Below, in pieces: positions 55,975 through 64,000 of a stretch of DNA of 64,000 bases. Made by a program: the position numbers and the translations under genes. Position 1 is the stretch's first letter; each line of letters opens with the position of its first letter. Location: NCBI RefSeq assembly GCF_000764325.1, contig NZ_JMCG01000002.1:434001-498000 (forward strand), given 5' to 3'. The notes below the pieces were generated by a model that had not been told where the DNA came from, ran no database searches, and saw nothing but the letters and a program-made list of their open reading frames with translations. This DNA is from Vibrio navarrensis (GTDB taxonomy: Bacteria > Pseudomonadota > Gammaproteobacteria > Enterobacterales > Vibrionaceae).

Positions 55975-56877
55975 TTATTTTACTGACAGTTCACTTAGCA
56001 TCGGAAGCGAAGGAGCAAAGAAGTAAGCACCAGTGACCGCTTTGGTAAAGCGCAGCAACTGGTCGGTTTTTCCATCGGTCACACCGTACATGCTCTCTAG
56101 CATCACTTTAAAGTTATGTAGCGTGTGGCAGTAAGCAATAAACAGCAGGCCATGAGCGCCAGTCACACTGCCGTAAGGCAAGCTATGACGCACAATCTTC
56201 AAGCCTTTGCCTTCTTCTTTGATGTCCACACGGCCAACATGAGAAGCAGCCGGGACATTATCCAGCTCTATCGAATCGGGCTTCGTTCGGCCAACCACTT
56301 TCTCCTGCGCCGCAATATTGAGACGATCCCAAGCGGGCAGGTTGTGTTCAAAACGTTGCACCATCACATAACTGCCACCAGCGAACTCGCCGTCAGGCAC
56401 TAGAGCGACTTGCGCACGTTGTTCATCTTTCGGATTCTCGGTGCCATCAATAAACATGGTCATATCACGCGCGTCGAGGTAACGATAAGCGTATGTTTCA
56501 TCAACGACCGTCACGTCGTCGGCCATTTCTGTCAGTAATGTTCTGAGTAAATAGAAGTGCAAGTCATGGCGCTGTGAATGAAAATGCAGCAGAACATCAA
56601 CCTCGGTTGACGGCGCCACAATGTCACCTGCGCCAAGCTGAGGAAAATCGATAAGCTCTTCCGGCATTGAGACGTCCAGCTGTTGCCAAAACGCTTTACT
56701 GAAGGCGATCGATACGGTGAGATTGGCGCCGGGTTGCGATTGGTTGAGCGTTTCCACCTTTTGCGGTAAAGATTGCAGTTCAGCCAGCACCTTAGCGGCA
56801 TTGCGATTCACTTTCAGTAAGGTGTACAGGGCAAAAGGCCCAGCTTCTGGCAAGATCGCGGATTGAGCAAGTGACAT
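55975..56877 (-). CDS. Dyp-type haem peroxidase (YfeX-like)
   Basis: 300 residues from ATG 56877, preceded by GAGGAG; the open frame upstream (to 56976) lacks a good start. The Dyp motif is FIDGTENPKDEQ, and the haem-ligand His lies in the HVGRVDIKEEGKGLKIVRHSLPYG region. Dyp peroxidases oxidise a range of substrates with H2O2; YfeX of E. coli has also been proposed to handle haem iron. Its upstream neighbour is a YfeZ-like DUF2919 protein, as in the E. coli yfeXYZ region. Confidence 0.88.
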   Translation of the reverse strand: MSLAQSAILPEAGPFALYTLLKVNRNAAKVLAELQSLPQKVETLNQSQPGANLTVSIAFSKAFWQQLDVSMPEELIDFPQLGAGDIVAPSTEVDVLLHFHSQRHDLHFYLLRTLLTEMADDVTVVDETYAYRYLDARDMTMFIDGTENPKDEQRAQVALVPDGEFAGGSYVMVQRFEHNLPAWDRLNIAAQEKVVGRTKPDSIELDNVPAASHVGRVDIKEEGKGLKIVRHSLPYGSVTGAHGLLFIAYCHTLHNFKVMLESMYGVTDGKTDQLLRFTKAVTGAYFFAPSLPMLSELSVK

Positions 56878-56926
56878 GATAAACTCCTCTTTTTTGCCCC
56901 AGTGTAGAGCGAAATAGCGATAGATA

Positions 56927-56941
56927 TTTTGATGATTATCA
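56927..56941 (-). promoter_or_regulatory. Possible Fur-like box upstream of the peroxidase
   Basis: TGATAATCATCAAAA on the minus strand matches one half of the 7-1-7 Fur pattern (TGATAAT-N-ATTATCA) and about half of the other. It overlaps the end of the upstream DUF2919 gene. Weak on its own. Confidence 0.25.
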
Positions 56942-57415
56942 GTGATTTTCGCCCTGGTTTGGCATTTTGGGCACACTAAAACAATCTTTGACCCATTTAC
57001 TGTTCAAAAGATAAATGCCAAACCACAGCAGTAGTAGCAAAGTTAATGCGTTGGCCCAGTTAAACTGGCCATGCTCTAAATAGACGTGATAGAGCGTTTG
57101 CAGCAGTTGCACGGCGATAAGTACCAGCGTCGCCGCTCGTCCTTTCTGAGTAATTTTGTCCACCCAGTGGCGATCCGGTTTCCTCAACCCCATCACCCAC
57201 ATTAAACCGACACTGGGAATGCCGATCAGCAGCCCAAGGTAGAGGGTGTGGTTATCCGGATACACCCATTGCAAAATGCGTGTTCCGCTTTCTCGGCTAA
57301 CACCTGCCACCGCAAACACTACCCAGGCACGGACTAGAAAAAACCAGCCTAACCAGAGCATCAGTGGCGCTTTCAGGTATCCGTGGCTGTCGTAATGGTC
57401 GAATGAGTATCGCAA
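56939..57415 (-). CDS. DUF2919 (YfeZ-like) membrane protein
   Basis: 158 residues with about four hydrophobic segments (LMLWLGWFFLVRAWVVFAVAGV, LYLGLLIGIPSVGLMWVMGL, ATLVLIAVQLLQTLYHVYL, ANALTLLLLLWFGIYLL). I recognise it as DUF2919, called YfeZ in E. coli, where it lies near yfeX. Function unknown. It is co-oriented with the peroxidase gene, 61 bases upstream of it, so they may be one operon. Confidence 0.78.
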   Translation of the reverse strand: MRYSFDHYDSHGYLKAPLMLWLGWFFLVRAWVVFAVAGVSRESGTRILQWVYPDNHTLYLGLLIGIPSVGLMWVMGLRKPDRHWVDKITQKGRAATLVLIAVQLLQTLYHVYLEHGQFNWANALTLLLLLWFGIYLLNSKWVKDCFSVPKMPNQGENH

Positions 57416-57522
57416 AGCAAAGTACTAAATCAATGAAACAGCCGACACTTTAACGCAAAAGATTCAATTAGTAACCCGAGAAGGTTAGACTGCCTTAAGG
57501 AATTGACATGATTTAGACAAAG

Positions 57523-57870
57523 ATGAAAAGAAATACCCTAACGCCCTCCCCCGAGTCGCAACAAGAAGCGCTCAAGATAGCCCGAGCCACGCAAAAGCCA
57601 GGCCAGACCAAAGAGCAAACCAAACTCATCGCCCAAGGCATCGAAAAAGGTATCGCTCTGTATAAAAAGCAGCAGAAAGAGCGCCATCGCCAAGCAGACA
57701 AAGCGAGAAAAAAACAGCTCAGGCTCAAAAGTGACAGCCACACCAATTTAGCGCTAGAAGACAACGTTGAGATGGTTGATACTCCTCAGCCAACAACGCA
57801 AAAGCTGCCTTGGGTACTGCTCGCTCTCAGTTGGCTTGGTTTTGCCGTTTATCTCTGGATAGGAAATTAA
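57523..57870 (+). CDS. DUF2956 small membrane protein
   Basis: 115 residues: a very charged helical region (about 1-75, KKQQKERHRQADKARKKQLR) and one C-terminal transmembrane helix (about 95-112, WVLLALSWLGFAVYLWIG). I recognise it as DUF2956. The tail-anchored topology suggests a cytoplasmic domain held at the inner membrane. Function unknown. The next gene starts 2 bases after its stop, so they are co-transcribed. Confidence 0.75.
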   Translation: MKRNTLTPSPESQQEALKIARATQKPGQTKEQTKLIAQGIEKGIALYKKQQKERHRQADKARKKQLRLKSDSHTNLALEDNVEMVDTPQPTTQKLPWVLLALSWLGFAVYLWIGN

Positions 57871-57871
57871 G

Positions 57872-58228
57872 ATGTTAAAACGTTCAGTAGTCGCCTTAGC
57901 CAGTTTAGGCCTATTAAGCGCATGTAGCACACCACTCAATAAAGCAACGACTGAGTCTGAAAGCTTAGAAATCCGCCTTGATGGACAGTTTAATCCCGAT
58001 AGCTGTCACTATCTTGGGACTGTGACTGGCAGTGAAGGTCATTGGTACAGCTACCTGTTTTTTGCTAACGACGTCTTGATCCAAGGCGCCGTCAATCAGC
58101 TAAAAAATAATGCTCACCGGCTCGGTGCCAACACCATTTATGTTATCACCACGCAAAATTTCATTACTTCTGTAAGCCTGCTTGGCACAGCTTATTACTG
58201 CGACGCGCAAGAGAGCCGTAAAGATTAA
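57872..58228 (+). CDS. DUF4156 lipoprotein
   Basis: 118 residues with a lipoprotein signal: LGLLSACST (lipobox LSAC, Cys18). The mature part (LRLDG-like strand, NQLKNNAHRLGANTIYV) fits DUF4156, small periplasmic lipoproteins of unknown role. Co-transcribed with the DUF2956 gene. Confidence 0.78.
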   Translation: MLKRSVVALASLGLLSACSTPLNKATTESESLEIRLDGQFNPDSCHYLGTVTGSEGHWYSYLFFANDVLIQGAVNQLKNNAHRLGANTIYVITTQNFITSVSLLGTAYYCDAQESRKD

Positions 58229-58246
58229 AGCGAGATGGCGAACAAG

Positions 58247-58270
58247 AAAAAAGCCAGCAAACGCTGGCTT
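58247..58270 (-). terminator. Terminator between DUF4156 and the winged-helix gene
   Basis: AAGCCAGC/GCTGGCTT stem with a 4-base loop; the T run is on the minus side, so it mainly serves the winged-helix gene, although its stem overlaps that gene's final codon. Confidence 0.7.
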
Positions 58271-58556
58271 AAGCACGAAATCCAAGGCTAGTGGCGATGT
58301 CTTTCTCACGCTCCATCACCCACTGACTATCAAACGGCCCCCAATCAGAGAGTTGATAATAGCCATCATTGTGACGTCGCCCATCTTGAACAAACATCAG
58401 CTCAATGCCGATCCCCGGCAGTGCCTTCAGTACATCTTGAATCGTACGACGAGGCCAACCCGTTTGCTCGATCAACTTAGGCACATTTGGCCTTTCTAGG
58501 TTCTCCACCAACAAGGCGAGATATAATCGCCTTGCAAAAACAGGACTCAATTCCAT
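58269..58556 (-). CDS. Small winged-helix DNA-binding protein
   Basis: 95 residues from ATG 58556, which has AGGAGG five bases upstream; a GTG at 58562 is in frame but would sit against the ribosome-binding site. VPKLIEQTGWPRRTIQDVLKAL is a typical helix-turn-helix, and IELMFVQDGRRHNDGYYQLSDWGP looks like the wing. Probably a small transcription regulator; target unknown. It is followed by a terminator and lies 9 bases after the gene upstream of it. Confidence 0.75.
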   Translation of the reverse strand: MELSPVFARRLYLALLVENLERPNVPKLIEQTGWPRRTIQDVLKALPGIGIELMFVQDGRRHNDGYYQLSDWGPFDSQWVMEREKDIATSLGFRA

Positions 58557-58565
58557 TGACACCTC

Positions 58566-58760
58566 CTAAATTTGTGCTGATTCATTATTTCTTTTTTCCT
58601 CGGCCTTTTGTTGAGGCGGATCAATAACCTTCCATTCACACTCAAGAAAGTACGATTTTTTTTCAGCAACAAAATATTCTTGCGCAAGTTTTGAGTGTTC
58701 TACGGCTTCTTGGTAGGATGCAGAGTCAAAATAATAATTCAGCTCGAAGGAAGAACTCAT
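58566..58760 (-). CDS. Small hypothetical protein overlapping the yffB-like start
   Basis: 64 residues from ATG 58760: hydrophilic, with MSSSFELNYYFDSASYQEAVEHSKLAQEYFVAEKKS-type helical and aromatic content and a charged C-terminus; no family recognised. Several in-frame upstream starts exist (58766, 58772), the last with GGGGA behind it. The ATG at 58760-58758 overlaps the plus-strand ATG of the yffB-like gene at 58759, so both genes cannot be read without overlapping control regions. It is coupled to the winged-helix gene 9 bases downstream. The reading is plausible but not certain. Confidence 0.5.
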   Translation of the reverse strand: MSSSFELNYYFDSASYQEAVEHSKLAQEYFVAEKKSYFLECEWKVIDPPQQKAEEKRNNESAQI

Positions 58761-59107
58761 GACCATCACCATGTATGGCATCCCCAATTGTGACACGATA
58801 AAAAAAAGCGAAAAAGTGGCTGGACGAGGCAAACCTTAGCTATGCATTTCACGATTTTCGCAAGCAGGGCATCAGCTCAGAGATGGTCGCAGAATTTTGT
58901 CAGCAGCTCGGTTGGGAACAAGTACTGAACAAACGCGGCACCACGTTCCGTCAACTCAACGCTGAGCAAAAAGAGAGCCTCACGGAAGCAAGTGCAATTG
59001 CCCTGCTCGTCGAACAGCCAGCGATGATCAAACGTCCTATTCTGCGTGTTGACAACCAATTACATATCGGCTTTAAAGCCGAACAATATCAGCAAATTTT
59101 TCACTGA
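58759..59107 (+). pseudogene. YffB-like ArsC/Spx-family protein, broken by a +1 frameshift
   Basis: An ArsC-fold protein of the YffB type. Codons from ATG 58759 (GGAAG 6 bases upstream) read MTITMYGIPNCDTIKK, with the single Cys of the PNC motif, then go out of frame at a run of eight A (58800-58807). Removing one A restores AKKWLDEANLSYAFHDFRKQ and the rest through GFKAEQYQQIFH to 59107, giving 115 residues, a normal length. As given, the first frame ends at TAG 58837-58839. A homopolymer sequencing error is likely; dapE follows 16 bases later, as in many gamma-proteobacteria. Confidence 0.85.
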
Positions 59108-59123
59108 TTAAGGATTATCAAGG

Positions 59124-60257
59124 ATGACAGACAGTCCCGTACTGGCTTTAACCAAAGACCTCATTAGCCGTCAATCCGTTACACCTGAAGATGCAGGTTG
59201 CCAAGACGTGATGATCGAGCGATTGCAAGCGCTTGGCTTTGAAATCGAAAGAATGGTGTTTGAAGACACCACCAATTTCTGGGCACGTCGTGGCAGTGAA
59301 GCGCCGCTGTTTGCTTTTGCTGGCCACACCGACGTGGTTCCGGCGGGCAAGTTGGATCAATGGCACACTCCTCCCTTTGAGCCAACAGAAAAAGACGGCT
59401 ACTTATACGGCCGTGGCGCGGCCGATATGAAAGGCTCTCTGGCCGCCATGGTGGTCGCGACCGAACGTTTTATTGCGCAGCACCCAGACCACAAAGGTTC
59501 GATCGGTTTTCTCATCACCTCTGATGAAGAAGGGCCGTTTATCAACGGTACGGTGCGCGTGGTGGAAACCTTGATGGCACGCGATGAAAACATTGATATG
59601 TGTATTGTCGGTGAGCCCTCAAGCACCGCCATCGTCGGTGATGTGGTGAAAAACGGCCGTCGTGGTTCCATTACTGGCGATCTTACCGTCAAAGGCACGC
59701 AAGGTCATGTCGCTTACCCGCATCTTGCTGACAACCCAGTCCACAAATCATTGCTGGCGATTCACGAGTTGGCCACCACCGAGTGGGACCAAGGCAACGA
59801 GTTCTTCCCGCCGACCAGCTTCCAGATCCCTAACCTCCAAGCAGGCACCGGCGCATCTAACGTGATTCCGGGCGAGTTTCATGTCCAGTTCAACCTGCGT
59901 TTTAGCACCGAGCTGAATAATGACACCATCGTCGAGCGTGTCACCTCGACCCTCAACCGCTACGATCTGAACTATGAACTGAAATGGACATTCAATGGCG
60001 ACCCGTTTTTAACCGACACTGGCGCGTTGCTAGACGCCGTGGTTGCCGCTGTGGATGAGGTTAATCAAACCAAGCCTGCACTATTGACCACAGGTGGCAC
60101 CTCAGACGGACGCTTTATCGCCCGCATGGGTGGACAAGTGGTAGAGCTTGGTCCTGTGAATGCGACCATTCATAAAGTCAATGAGTGCGTCAAAATCGAT
60201 GATCTGGAAAAGCTGACCGACATGTACCAGAAAACGCTGGAGCATCTATTGGCATGA
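59124..60257 (+). CDS. dapE: Succinyl-diaminopimelate desuccinylase DapE
   Basis: Zinc peptidase-family enzyme of lysine and meso-diaminopimelate synthesis. Metal-binding His and Asp are in [13 protein letters not shown] and GRGAADMKG; catalytic Glu pair is in [17 protein letters not shown] and the C-terminal [12 protein letters not shown] (metal His) complete the M20 set. 377 residues, normal length. Its stop overlaps the next ATG. Confidence 0.96.
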   Translation: MTDSPVLALTKDLISRQSVTPEDAGCQDVMIERLQALGFEIERMVFEDTTNFWARRGSEAPLFAFAGHTDVVPAGKLDQWHTPPFEPTEKDGYLYGRGAADMKGSLAAMVVATERFIAQHPDHKGSIGFLITSDEEGPFINGTVRVVETLMARDENIDMCIVGEPSSTAIVGDVVKNGRRGSITGDLTVKGTQGHVAYPHLADNPVHKSLLAIHELATTEWDQGNEFFPPTSFQIPNLQAGTGASNVIPGEFHVQFNLRFSTELNNDTIVERVTSTLNRYDLNYELKWTFNGDPFLTDTGALLDAVVAAVDEVNQTKPALLTTGGTSDGRFIARMGGQVVELGPVNATIHKVNECVKIDDLEKLTDMYQKTLEHLLA

Positions 60258-60943
60258 TGACACCTGAGCAGCTCACCGGTTATGTAGATACTCACTTGAT
60301 CGACGCACAAGTGGGCACCCAATCCATTTTGCTTCATCCTCAAGTCGAGCGCGATCTGCAAACTTTGGTGCAAGCGGCTCAGTGTGCGGGTTTTCAGATG
60401 GAAATTGCCAGTGGCTTTCGCGATTTTGCTCGGCAAAAATCCATTTGGAACGGCAAGTTTTCCGGTCCAAAGGCGATCTTAGACCAAAATTCGCAGCCTC
60501 TGGACAAAGCCTCTTTGAGTGAGCAGGAGAAAATGCTGGCCATTCTGCGCTGGTCTGCTCTGCCAGGTGCCAGCCGTCATCACTGGGGCTGCGATTTTGA
60601 TGTCTATGCCCGTGATCGGCTGCCAGACGGCGTTTCATTACAGCTTGAACCTTGGGAATATACTCGTGGCCACCAACGAGAGTTTTCGCACTGGCTCAGC
60701 CAAAACGTCTCTCACTATGGCTTTTTCCTGCCCTACCGGCGAGATCGGGGCGGCGTGGCCAGCGAGCCTTGGCACATCAGCCATATTGCAACGGCCACAT
60801 GCTGTTTAGCCCAGTTCTCCATCAACGATTTGCAGCGACAATTAAACGCGCATCCAATTGATGGAGTGGCGTGTGTTCTGGAAAACCTGACGCTCATCTA
60901 CAATCAATTTATCGCCAATATTTGTCCGCCGGAGGCGACATGA
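60254..60943 (+). CDS. M15-family D,D-carboxypeptidase-like protein
   Basis: 229 residues with the VanY/M15 metal site: [15 protein letters not shown] (His and Asp ligands) and SEPWHISH (catalytic Glu and third His). Such enzymes cut D-Ala-D-Ala or related peptidoglycan peptides. There is no signal peptide visible, so the protein may stay in the cytoplasm or leave by another route. It overlaps dapE by 4 bases, so lysine/peptidoglycan-linked co-expression is likely. Confidence 0.85.
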   Translation: MMTPEQLTGYVDTHLIDAQVGTQSILLHPQVERDLQTLVQAAQCAGFQMEIASGFRDFARQKSIWNGKFSGPKAILDQNSQPLDKASLSEQEKMLAILRWSALPGASRHHWGCDFDVYARDRLPDGVSLQLEPWEYTRGHQREFSHWLSQNVSHYGFFLPYRRDRGGVASEPWHISHIATATCCLAQFSINDLQRQLNAHPIDGVACVLENLTLIYNQFIANICPPEAT

Positions 60944-61140
60944 AAGAGATTTTAACCAATCCTTGGGTCATCAGTTTTATTGTGCTAAGCGTTATCATCG
61001 GCAATATTGCGGCGCTCAAGTACACGGCCAAAATGAAAATAGGTCAGATCGACAAACAGCGCGATAAAAGTGACTTAGACAAACTCAACGAGCTGGACAA
61101 AAAAGCTCACCAGCTTGATGACGAGAAACGCAACCACTGA
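60940..61140 (+). CDS. DUF2897 small membrane protein
   Basis: 66 residues: one transmembrane helix (about 8-30, PWVISFIVLSVIIGNIAAL) and a charged tail (KLNELDKKAHQLDDEKRNH). I recognise it as DUF2897. The ATG overlaps the M15 stop (ATGA), with GGAGG upstream. Function unknown. Confidence 0.78.
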   Translation: MKEILTNPWVISFIVLSVIIGNIAALKYTAKMKIGQIDKQRDKSDLDKLNELDKKAHQLDDEKRNH

Positions 61141-61185
61141 CCTTAGCCGTAAGGCCAGTGGCTGTGCTTTCACGAAGGCGAAGCG

Positions 61186-64000
61186 TTAGTCTGCGCTGAC
61201 TGAGAGTTCTACCGCACTCTCTTCGCTGCGCAGTTGCGTTTTACTGTCGAGCAGAAAAACCCTTTCTGGTGCCAATTGAGCCTCATCCACCAAAAACGCT
61301 TTGACGGCTTTAGCGCGTGCTTCAGCCAGATTGCTCAATTGATTTTTGCTGATCTCTATGGAATTTAGCAGCTGATTATAAAGACCGATCATGAGAGTGG
61401 TTTCCACTTGTTCCGCTAACACCGCCCCCTCACCCGCTTTTTCAGCCAACTGCGCGGCGACTTTGCTACGTTCTTGATCGATATCCAAGGATAACTGAGT
61501 TTCAGCCAGAGCCATTGCCGCTTGAGACAGGGGCTTAGAGTCAGAGAGTCGACTGGCACTAAAATCGCTCGGCAGCGTCTCTAAGCCACTTTTTTGCAAT
61601 AACGTCTGCTGCAACTGCTGCTCGGCTAGCGCTTTACTGTCTTGCGCGAGTGCCACTGAAGCGGCCACGCTAATTTTTAGTTTGGGACGCGATGACAAGG
61701 CCTGGGCGAGCGTACTGAGCCGCTCTTGCTCCTTCGCATTTAGCGTCGATGAACCAGAGTCAAAGGCAATGAGATTGAGCTCCTCATCGGCGCCAACCAA
61801 GTCCGCTAGCAGTGAAAACGGCGCACTGACGGCTTTGACAATCACATTGCTGATCGCTTGCAAAATAATACCGCCCACACTGAAGTCTGGGTCGTTGACA
61901 TCGCCAGACACTTGCAAGCCCAGATCGATGACTCCGTCTTTGTCTTGCAACAACGCAATCGCCAAACTGATCGGCAGACTGGTCGCAAGATCCGACTCGC
62001 TGGGTTTACCCAGTTGCAGTTGATCAATCACCAAATGATTGTTCCCGAGCAATTGGTCCTCTTGCAATTGATAATTGAGTGCCAGCGTCAGTTGTCCCTT
62101 GTCGATGTAATAGCCCGCATAAGTGCCCGAATAGGGGTTCACCGAGGTTAGTTCAACGCTTTTGAACAGTAAATCAAGATCCAAATAAGGCTTTTCAATC
62201 AAAGGGTTGATTTCCCCCTTGAGTGTCACTGGCGCATATCTATCGATTTTTCCGCTAATATCGACCTGCGCTTTGGTGCCGGGCGTCGAAGAGAGATGAC
62301 GCACACTGCCTTGTAAAGCTTCAATACCAGATGCAAAATTTGGCGTCAGCGACTCATCAGCAAAATAGGCGGCCCCATTGGTAATGGTGATGGCTTGAAT
62401 GTCGATAGCCAGCGGTTTGGACGCCACAGAGGCTTCATCGCTCTGCACACTAATGGCCGTTTCTTCTTGCGTATCGCTCTGCTGGACCAGCAAATGACCA
62501 ATGTTGGTCTGCTTATCTTGCGCAATCATTACTTTGGCGTAAGGCGCGTTAAAATGGATGGTCTGAATGTCCAACGCATGCTTTTGCGCATCGAAATGGA
62601 GCGAATCTATCGCCATCTTCTGCCATTTCACCAACGGCTGATGGTGCATGCCATCTTTAAGCAGCAGCTGATCGATCGACAATGTGCCTTGATAACTTGC
62701 TTGTCCGTTTGCATCTGCCTGATAACGCCCTTGGCTGGACAATTTTCCTTGCGAGAAATCGATATTCACATATGGCGTCAGATACGGTTGCAATTGAGTG
62801 AGATCGAGCCCATCAATTGCCATCTCCCCTTGTACGCTCAGCGCTTTCGCATCGAGACTGCCTCGGGTGGTCACCTCACCGCGCGCCGTTTGTGGCGGCG
62901 CTGCCGTACTAGAACTCAGCCCCAGTGACAACTCGTAATCAACCGCAGCACTGAGGTCGCTGCTTACTGGTCCAGCAACAAGCGACAGCGGATAAACACG
63001 CCAGAATACTCCTGAGCTTTGCGCTTGTTCCTTGAGATTGAGGTCTGTTTCACTTAATGAGAATTGCTCAAGTCGAACCAACCACGCACTATCAGCATCG
63101 CTGTTGTCTTCGACAGCGGTGGCTTCTACCTTGGCGGCGGGCTGATTCTTTAAGCGAAACAAACGTTGCAGATCGAGCCCTTGATCGGAGAACTCGGCGT
63201 CAAGCCAAAGCCCTTGTAGCTCAATCGCAGCAATATCAATATCCTTCGTTTGGCTACTGAGCCGGATATCCTGCACGGCCAAACGAGGCAACGTGATTTT
63301 AGCCTGCTGCTCGGCGCTGACCGTGAGGTCGCTCAACTGAAATTGCCCATCACTCACTGCAAAAAGAAAATCTCCCTCTGCTTGTTGCGCCAGATAGTGG
63401 GCAGAAAAGTTAACCACGCCATCGGTGACCGCCGCATCCATCTGATCTTTGGCAAATGGCCAAAATGGTGGCAACGTTAACCCTTGCAGCTTAACCGTCC
63501 CTTCGACGAACAAAGGTTGCAATTGAAACTGGCCACTGAGTTGCAACTCACTCTTATCTGCTCCCTGAATAGCAAAAGCGTACTGATTGGCCTGCGTTTC
63601 CTTGGTCGGCTTCGGCGAATTGTCCGCTGGCACAAGATGCATCGATTGAGTGTCAAACTGCTGCAAATGCAAGTTGAGCCCTTGATAGTTCAATTGCGCC
63701 CCGGTTAACTGGTCTTGAAAATGGAATTGCCCACTGGCGATTTCTATTTTTTCAATACGTAACGCGGGAAGGGAGGATTCTGTGCTTTGCGGCGATGGTG
63801 GTTGAACTTGCTGCGTTTGCTGAGCCAAAGTGTCCAAGATGTCACTGAAGTTAAAGCGCACTTGGTTATCTTGTTGCAGACGCTGTATGCGCACTTGAGG
63901 GCCCGAGAGCGTGACGTATTCTAGCGTCGGCGTCAGCGTGAATAGGCTGCGCCAAAAACTCAATTGCAGCTCTAAGCGTTCAAACTGACTGAACGCTTGC
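61186..64000 (-). CDS. DUF748 (AsmA-like) protein, N-terminus beyond the window
   Basis: More than 930 residues, frame open at base 64000, so the N-terminal part is missing. It is a repetitive beta-rich protein of the AsmA-like superfamily: FNFSDILDTLA and repeated strand blocks with LDIQTIHFNAPYAKVMIAQD are DUF748-like. Near the C-terminus, FDSGSSTLNAKEQERLSTLAQALSSRPKLKISV resembles an OmpA-type peptidoglycan-binding fold. Such proteins span the periplasm and are linked to lipid transport between membranes; the role here is inferred. Confidence 0.8.
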   Translation of the reverse strand, partial: QAFSQFERLELQLSFWRSLFTLTPTLEYVTLSGPQVRIQRLQQDNQVRFNFSDILDTLAQQTQQVQPPSPQSTESSLPALRIEKIEIASGQFHFQDQLTGAQLNYQGLNLHLQQFDTQSMHLVPADNSPKPTKETQANQYAFAIQGADKSELQLSGQFQLQPLFVEGTVKLQGLTLPPFWPFAKDQMDAAVTDGVVNFSAHYLAQQAEGDFLFAVSDGQFQLSDLTVSAEQQAKITLPRLAVQDIRLSSQTKDIDIAAIELQGLWLDAEFSDQGLDLQRLFRLKNQPAAKVEATAVEDNSDADSAWLVRLEQFSLSETDLNLKEQAQSSGVFWRVYPLSLVAGPVSSDLSAAVDYELSLGLSSSTAAPPQTARGEVTTRGSLDAKALSVQGEMAIDGLDLTQLQPYLTPYVNIDFSQGKLSSQGRYQADANGQASYQGTLSIDQLLLKDGMHHQPLVKWQKMAIDSLHFDAQKHALDIQTIHFNAPYAKVMIAQDKQTNIGHLLVQQSDTQEETAISVQSDEASVASKPLAIDIQAITITNGAAYFADESLTPNFASGIEALQGSVRHLSSTPGTKAQVDISGKIDRYAPVTLKGEINPLIEKPYLDLDLLFKSVELTSVNPYSGTYAGYYIDKGQLTLALNYQLQEDQLLGNNHLVIDQLQLGKPSESDLATSLPISLAIALLQDKDGVIDLGLQVSGDVNDPDFSVGGIILQAISNVIVKAVSAPFSLLADLVGADEELNLIAFDSGSSTLNAKEQERLSTLAQALSSRPKLKISVAASVALAQDSKALAEQQLQQTLLQKSGLETLPSDFSASRLSDSKPLSQAAMALAETQLSLDIDQERSKVAAQLAEKAGEGAVLAEQVETTLMIGLYNQLLNSIEISKNQLSNLAEARAKAVKAFLVDEAQLAPERVFLLDSKTQLRSEESAVELSVSAD

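Noticed and set aside
1..64000. tRNA, rRNA, CRISPR, insertion sequence or prophage
   Set aside because: No cloverleaf with a CCA end, no regularly spaced repeats, no transposase or integrase, and gene order is ordinary for a Vibrio chromosome.

Overview
This 64 kb window is chromosomal DNA from a Vibrio. The evidence is the polar-flagellum regulators FlrA/FlrB/FlrC, the FlhF/FlhG polar-site pair, three consecutive flagellin genes, a che cluster carrying the polar-array genes parC and parP, and the che-to-ccm gene order typical of Vibrionaceae. Protein sequences look closest to the V. vulnificus group as I remember them; no database was searched. Nearly all genes from 9.5 to 57.4 kb are on the minus strand. 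I saw no tRNA, rRNA, IS element, prophage or CRISPR array.

Layout. (1) 1-9.5 kb: the end of an insulinase-type protease, then a lipid block: fadI-fadJ beta-oxidation genes, an ECF sigma factor with a membrane-anchored DUF3379 partner, and two fadL outer-membrane fatty-acid channels. The 641-base gap upstream of fadI holds a fadIJ promoter with a FadR-type operator and, on the same strand, a separate structured RNA with its own promoter and terminator. An FNR-type box sits near -41 of that RNA, and it resembles enterobacterial FnrS in its single-stranded segment. (2) 9.5-17.5 kb: mlaA (lipid asymmetry lipoprotein) and the complete ccmABCDEFGHI cytochrome c maturation operon. (3) 17.6-25.2 kb: chemotaxis genes cheY-cheZ-cheA-cheB-parC-parP-cheW plus a DUF2802 protein. 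(4) 25.2-48.3 kb: fliA, flhG, flhF, flhA, flhB (frameshifted here), fliR-Q-P-O-N-M-L-K-J-I-H-G-F-E and flrC-flrB-flrA. (5) 48.5-55.9 kb: fliS, flaI, fliD, flaG and flagellins flaA, flaB, flaF. (6) 56-64 kb: housekeeping and poorly known genes (YfeX-type peroxidase, DUF2919, DUF2956, DUF4156, a winged-helix protein, a frameshifted YffB/ArsC-like gene, dapE, an M15 peptidase, DUF2897, and an AsmA-like DUF748 protein cut by the window edge).

How it works together. The flagellar genes form the known Vibrio hierarchy, and the promoters can be read in the sequence. FlrA with sigma-54 should drive flrBC (-24/-12 box at 46745-46759). FlrC with sigma-54 should drive fliE, fliK and flhA (boxes at 44160-44174, 38333-38347 and 30580-30594). 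FliA (sigma-28), encoded in the flhA transcript, should drive the three flagellins, each with a TAAAG/TCAAG-N14-GCCG-type promoter. ParC and ParP place the CheA/CheW arrays at the pole. CheA has a three-fold repeated motif in its linker that may be part of the polar-localisation region.

Cautions. Two conserved genes, flhB and the yffB-like gene, are each broken by one base in a homopolymer run (G5 and A8). That pattern suits sequencing error as well as real mutation, so neither should be called a true pseudogene without raw reads. Several starts were moved inward to match ribosome-binding sites; the reasons are in the entries.
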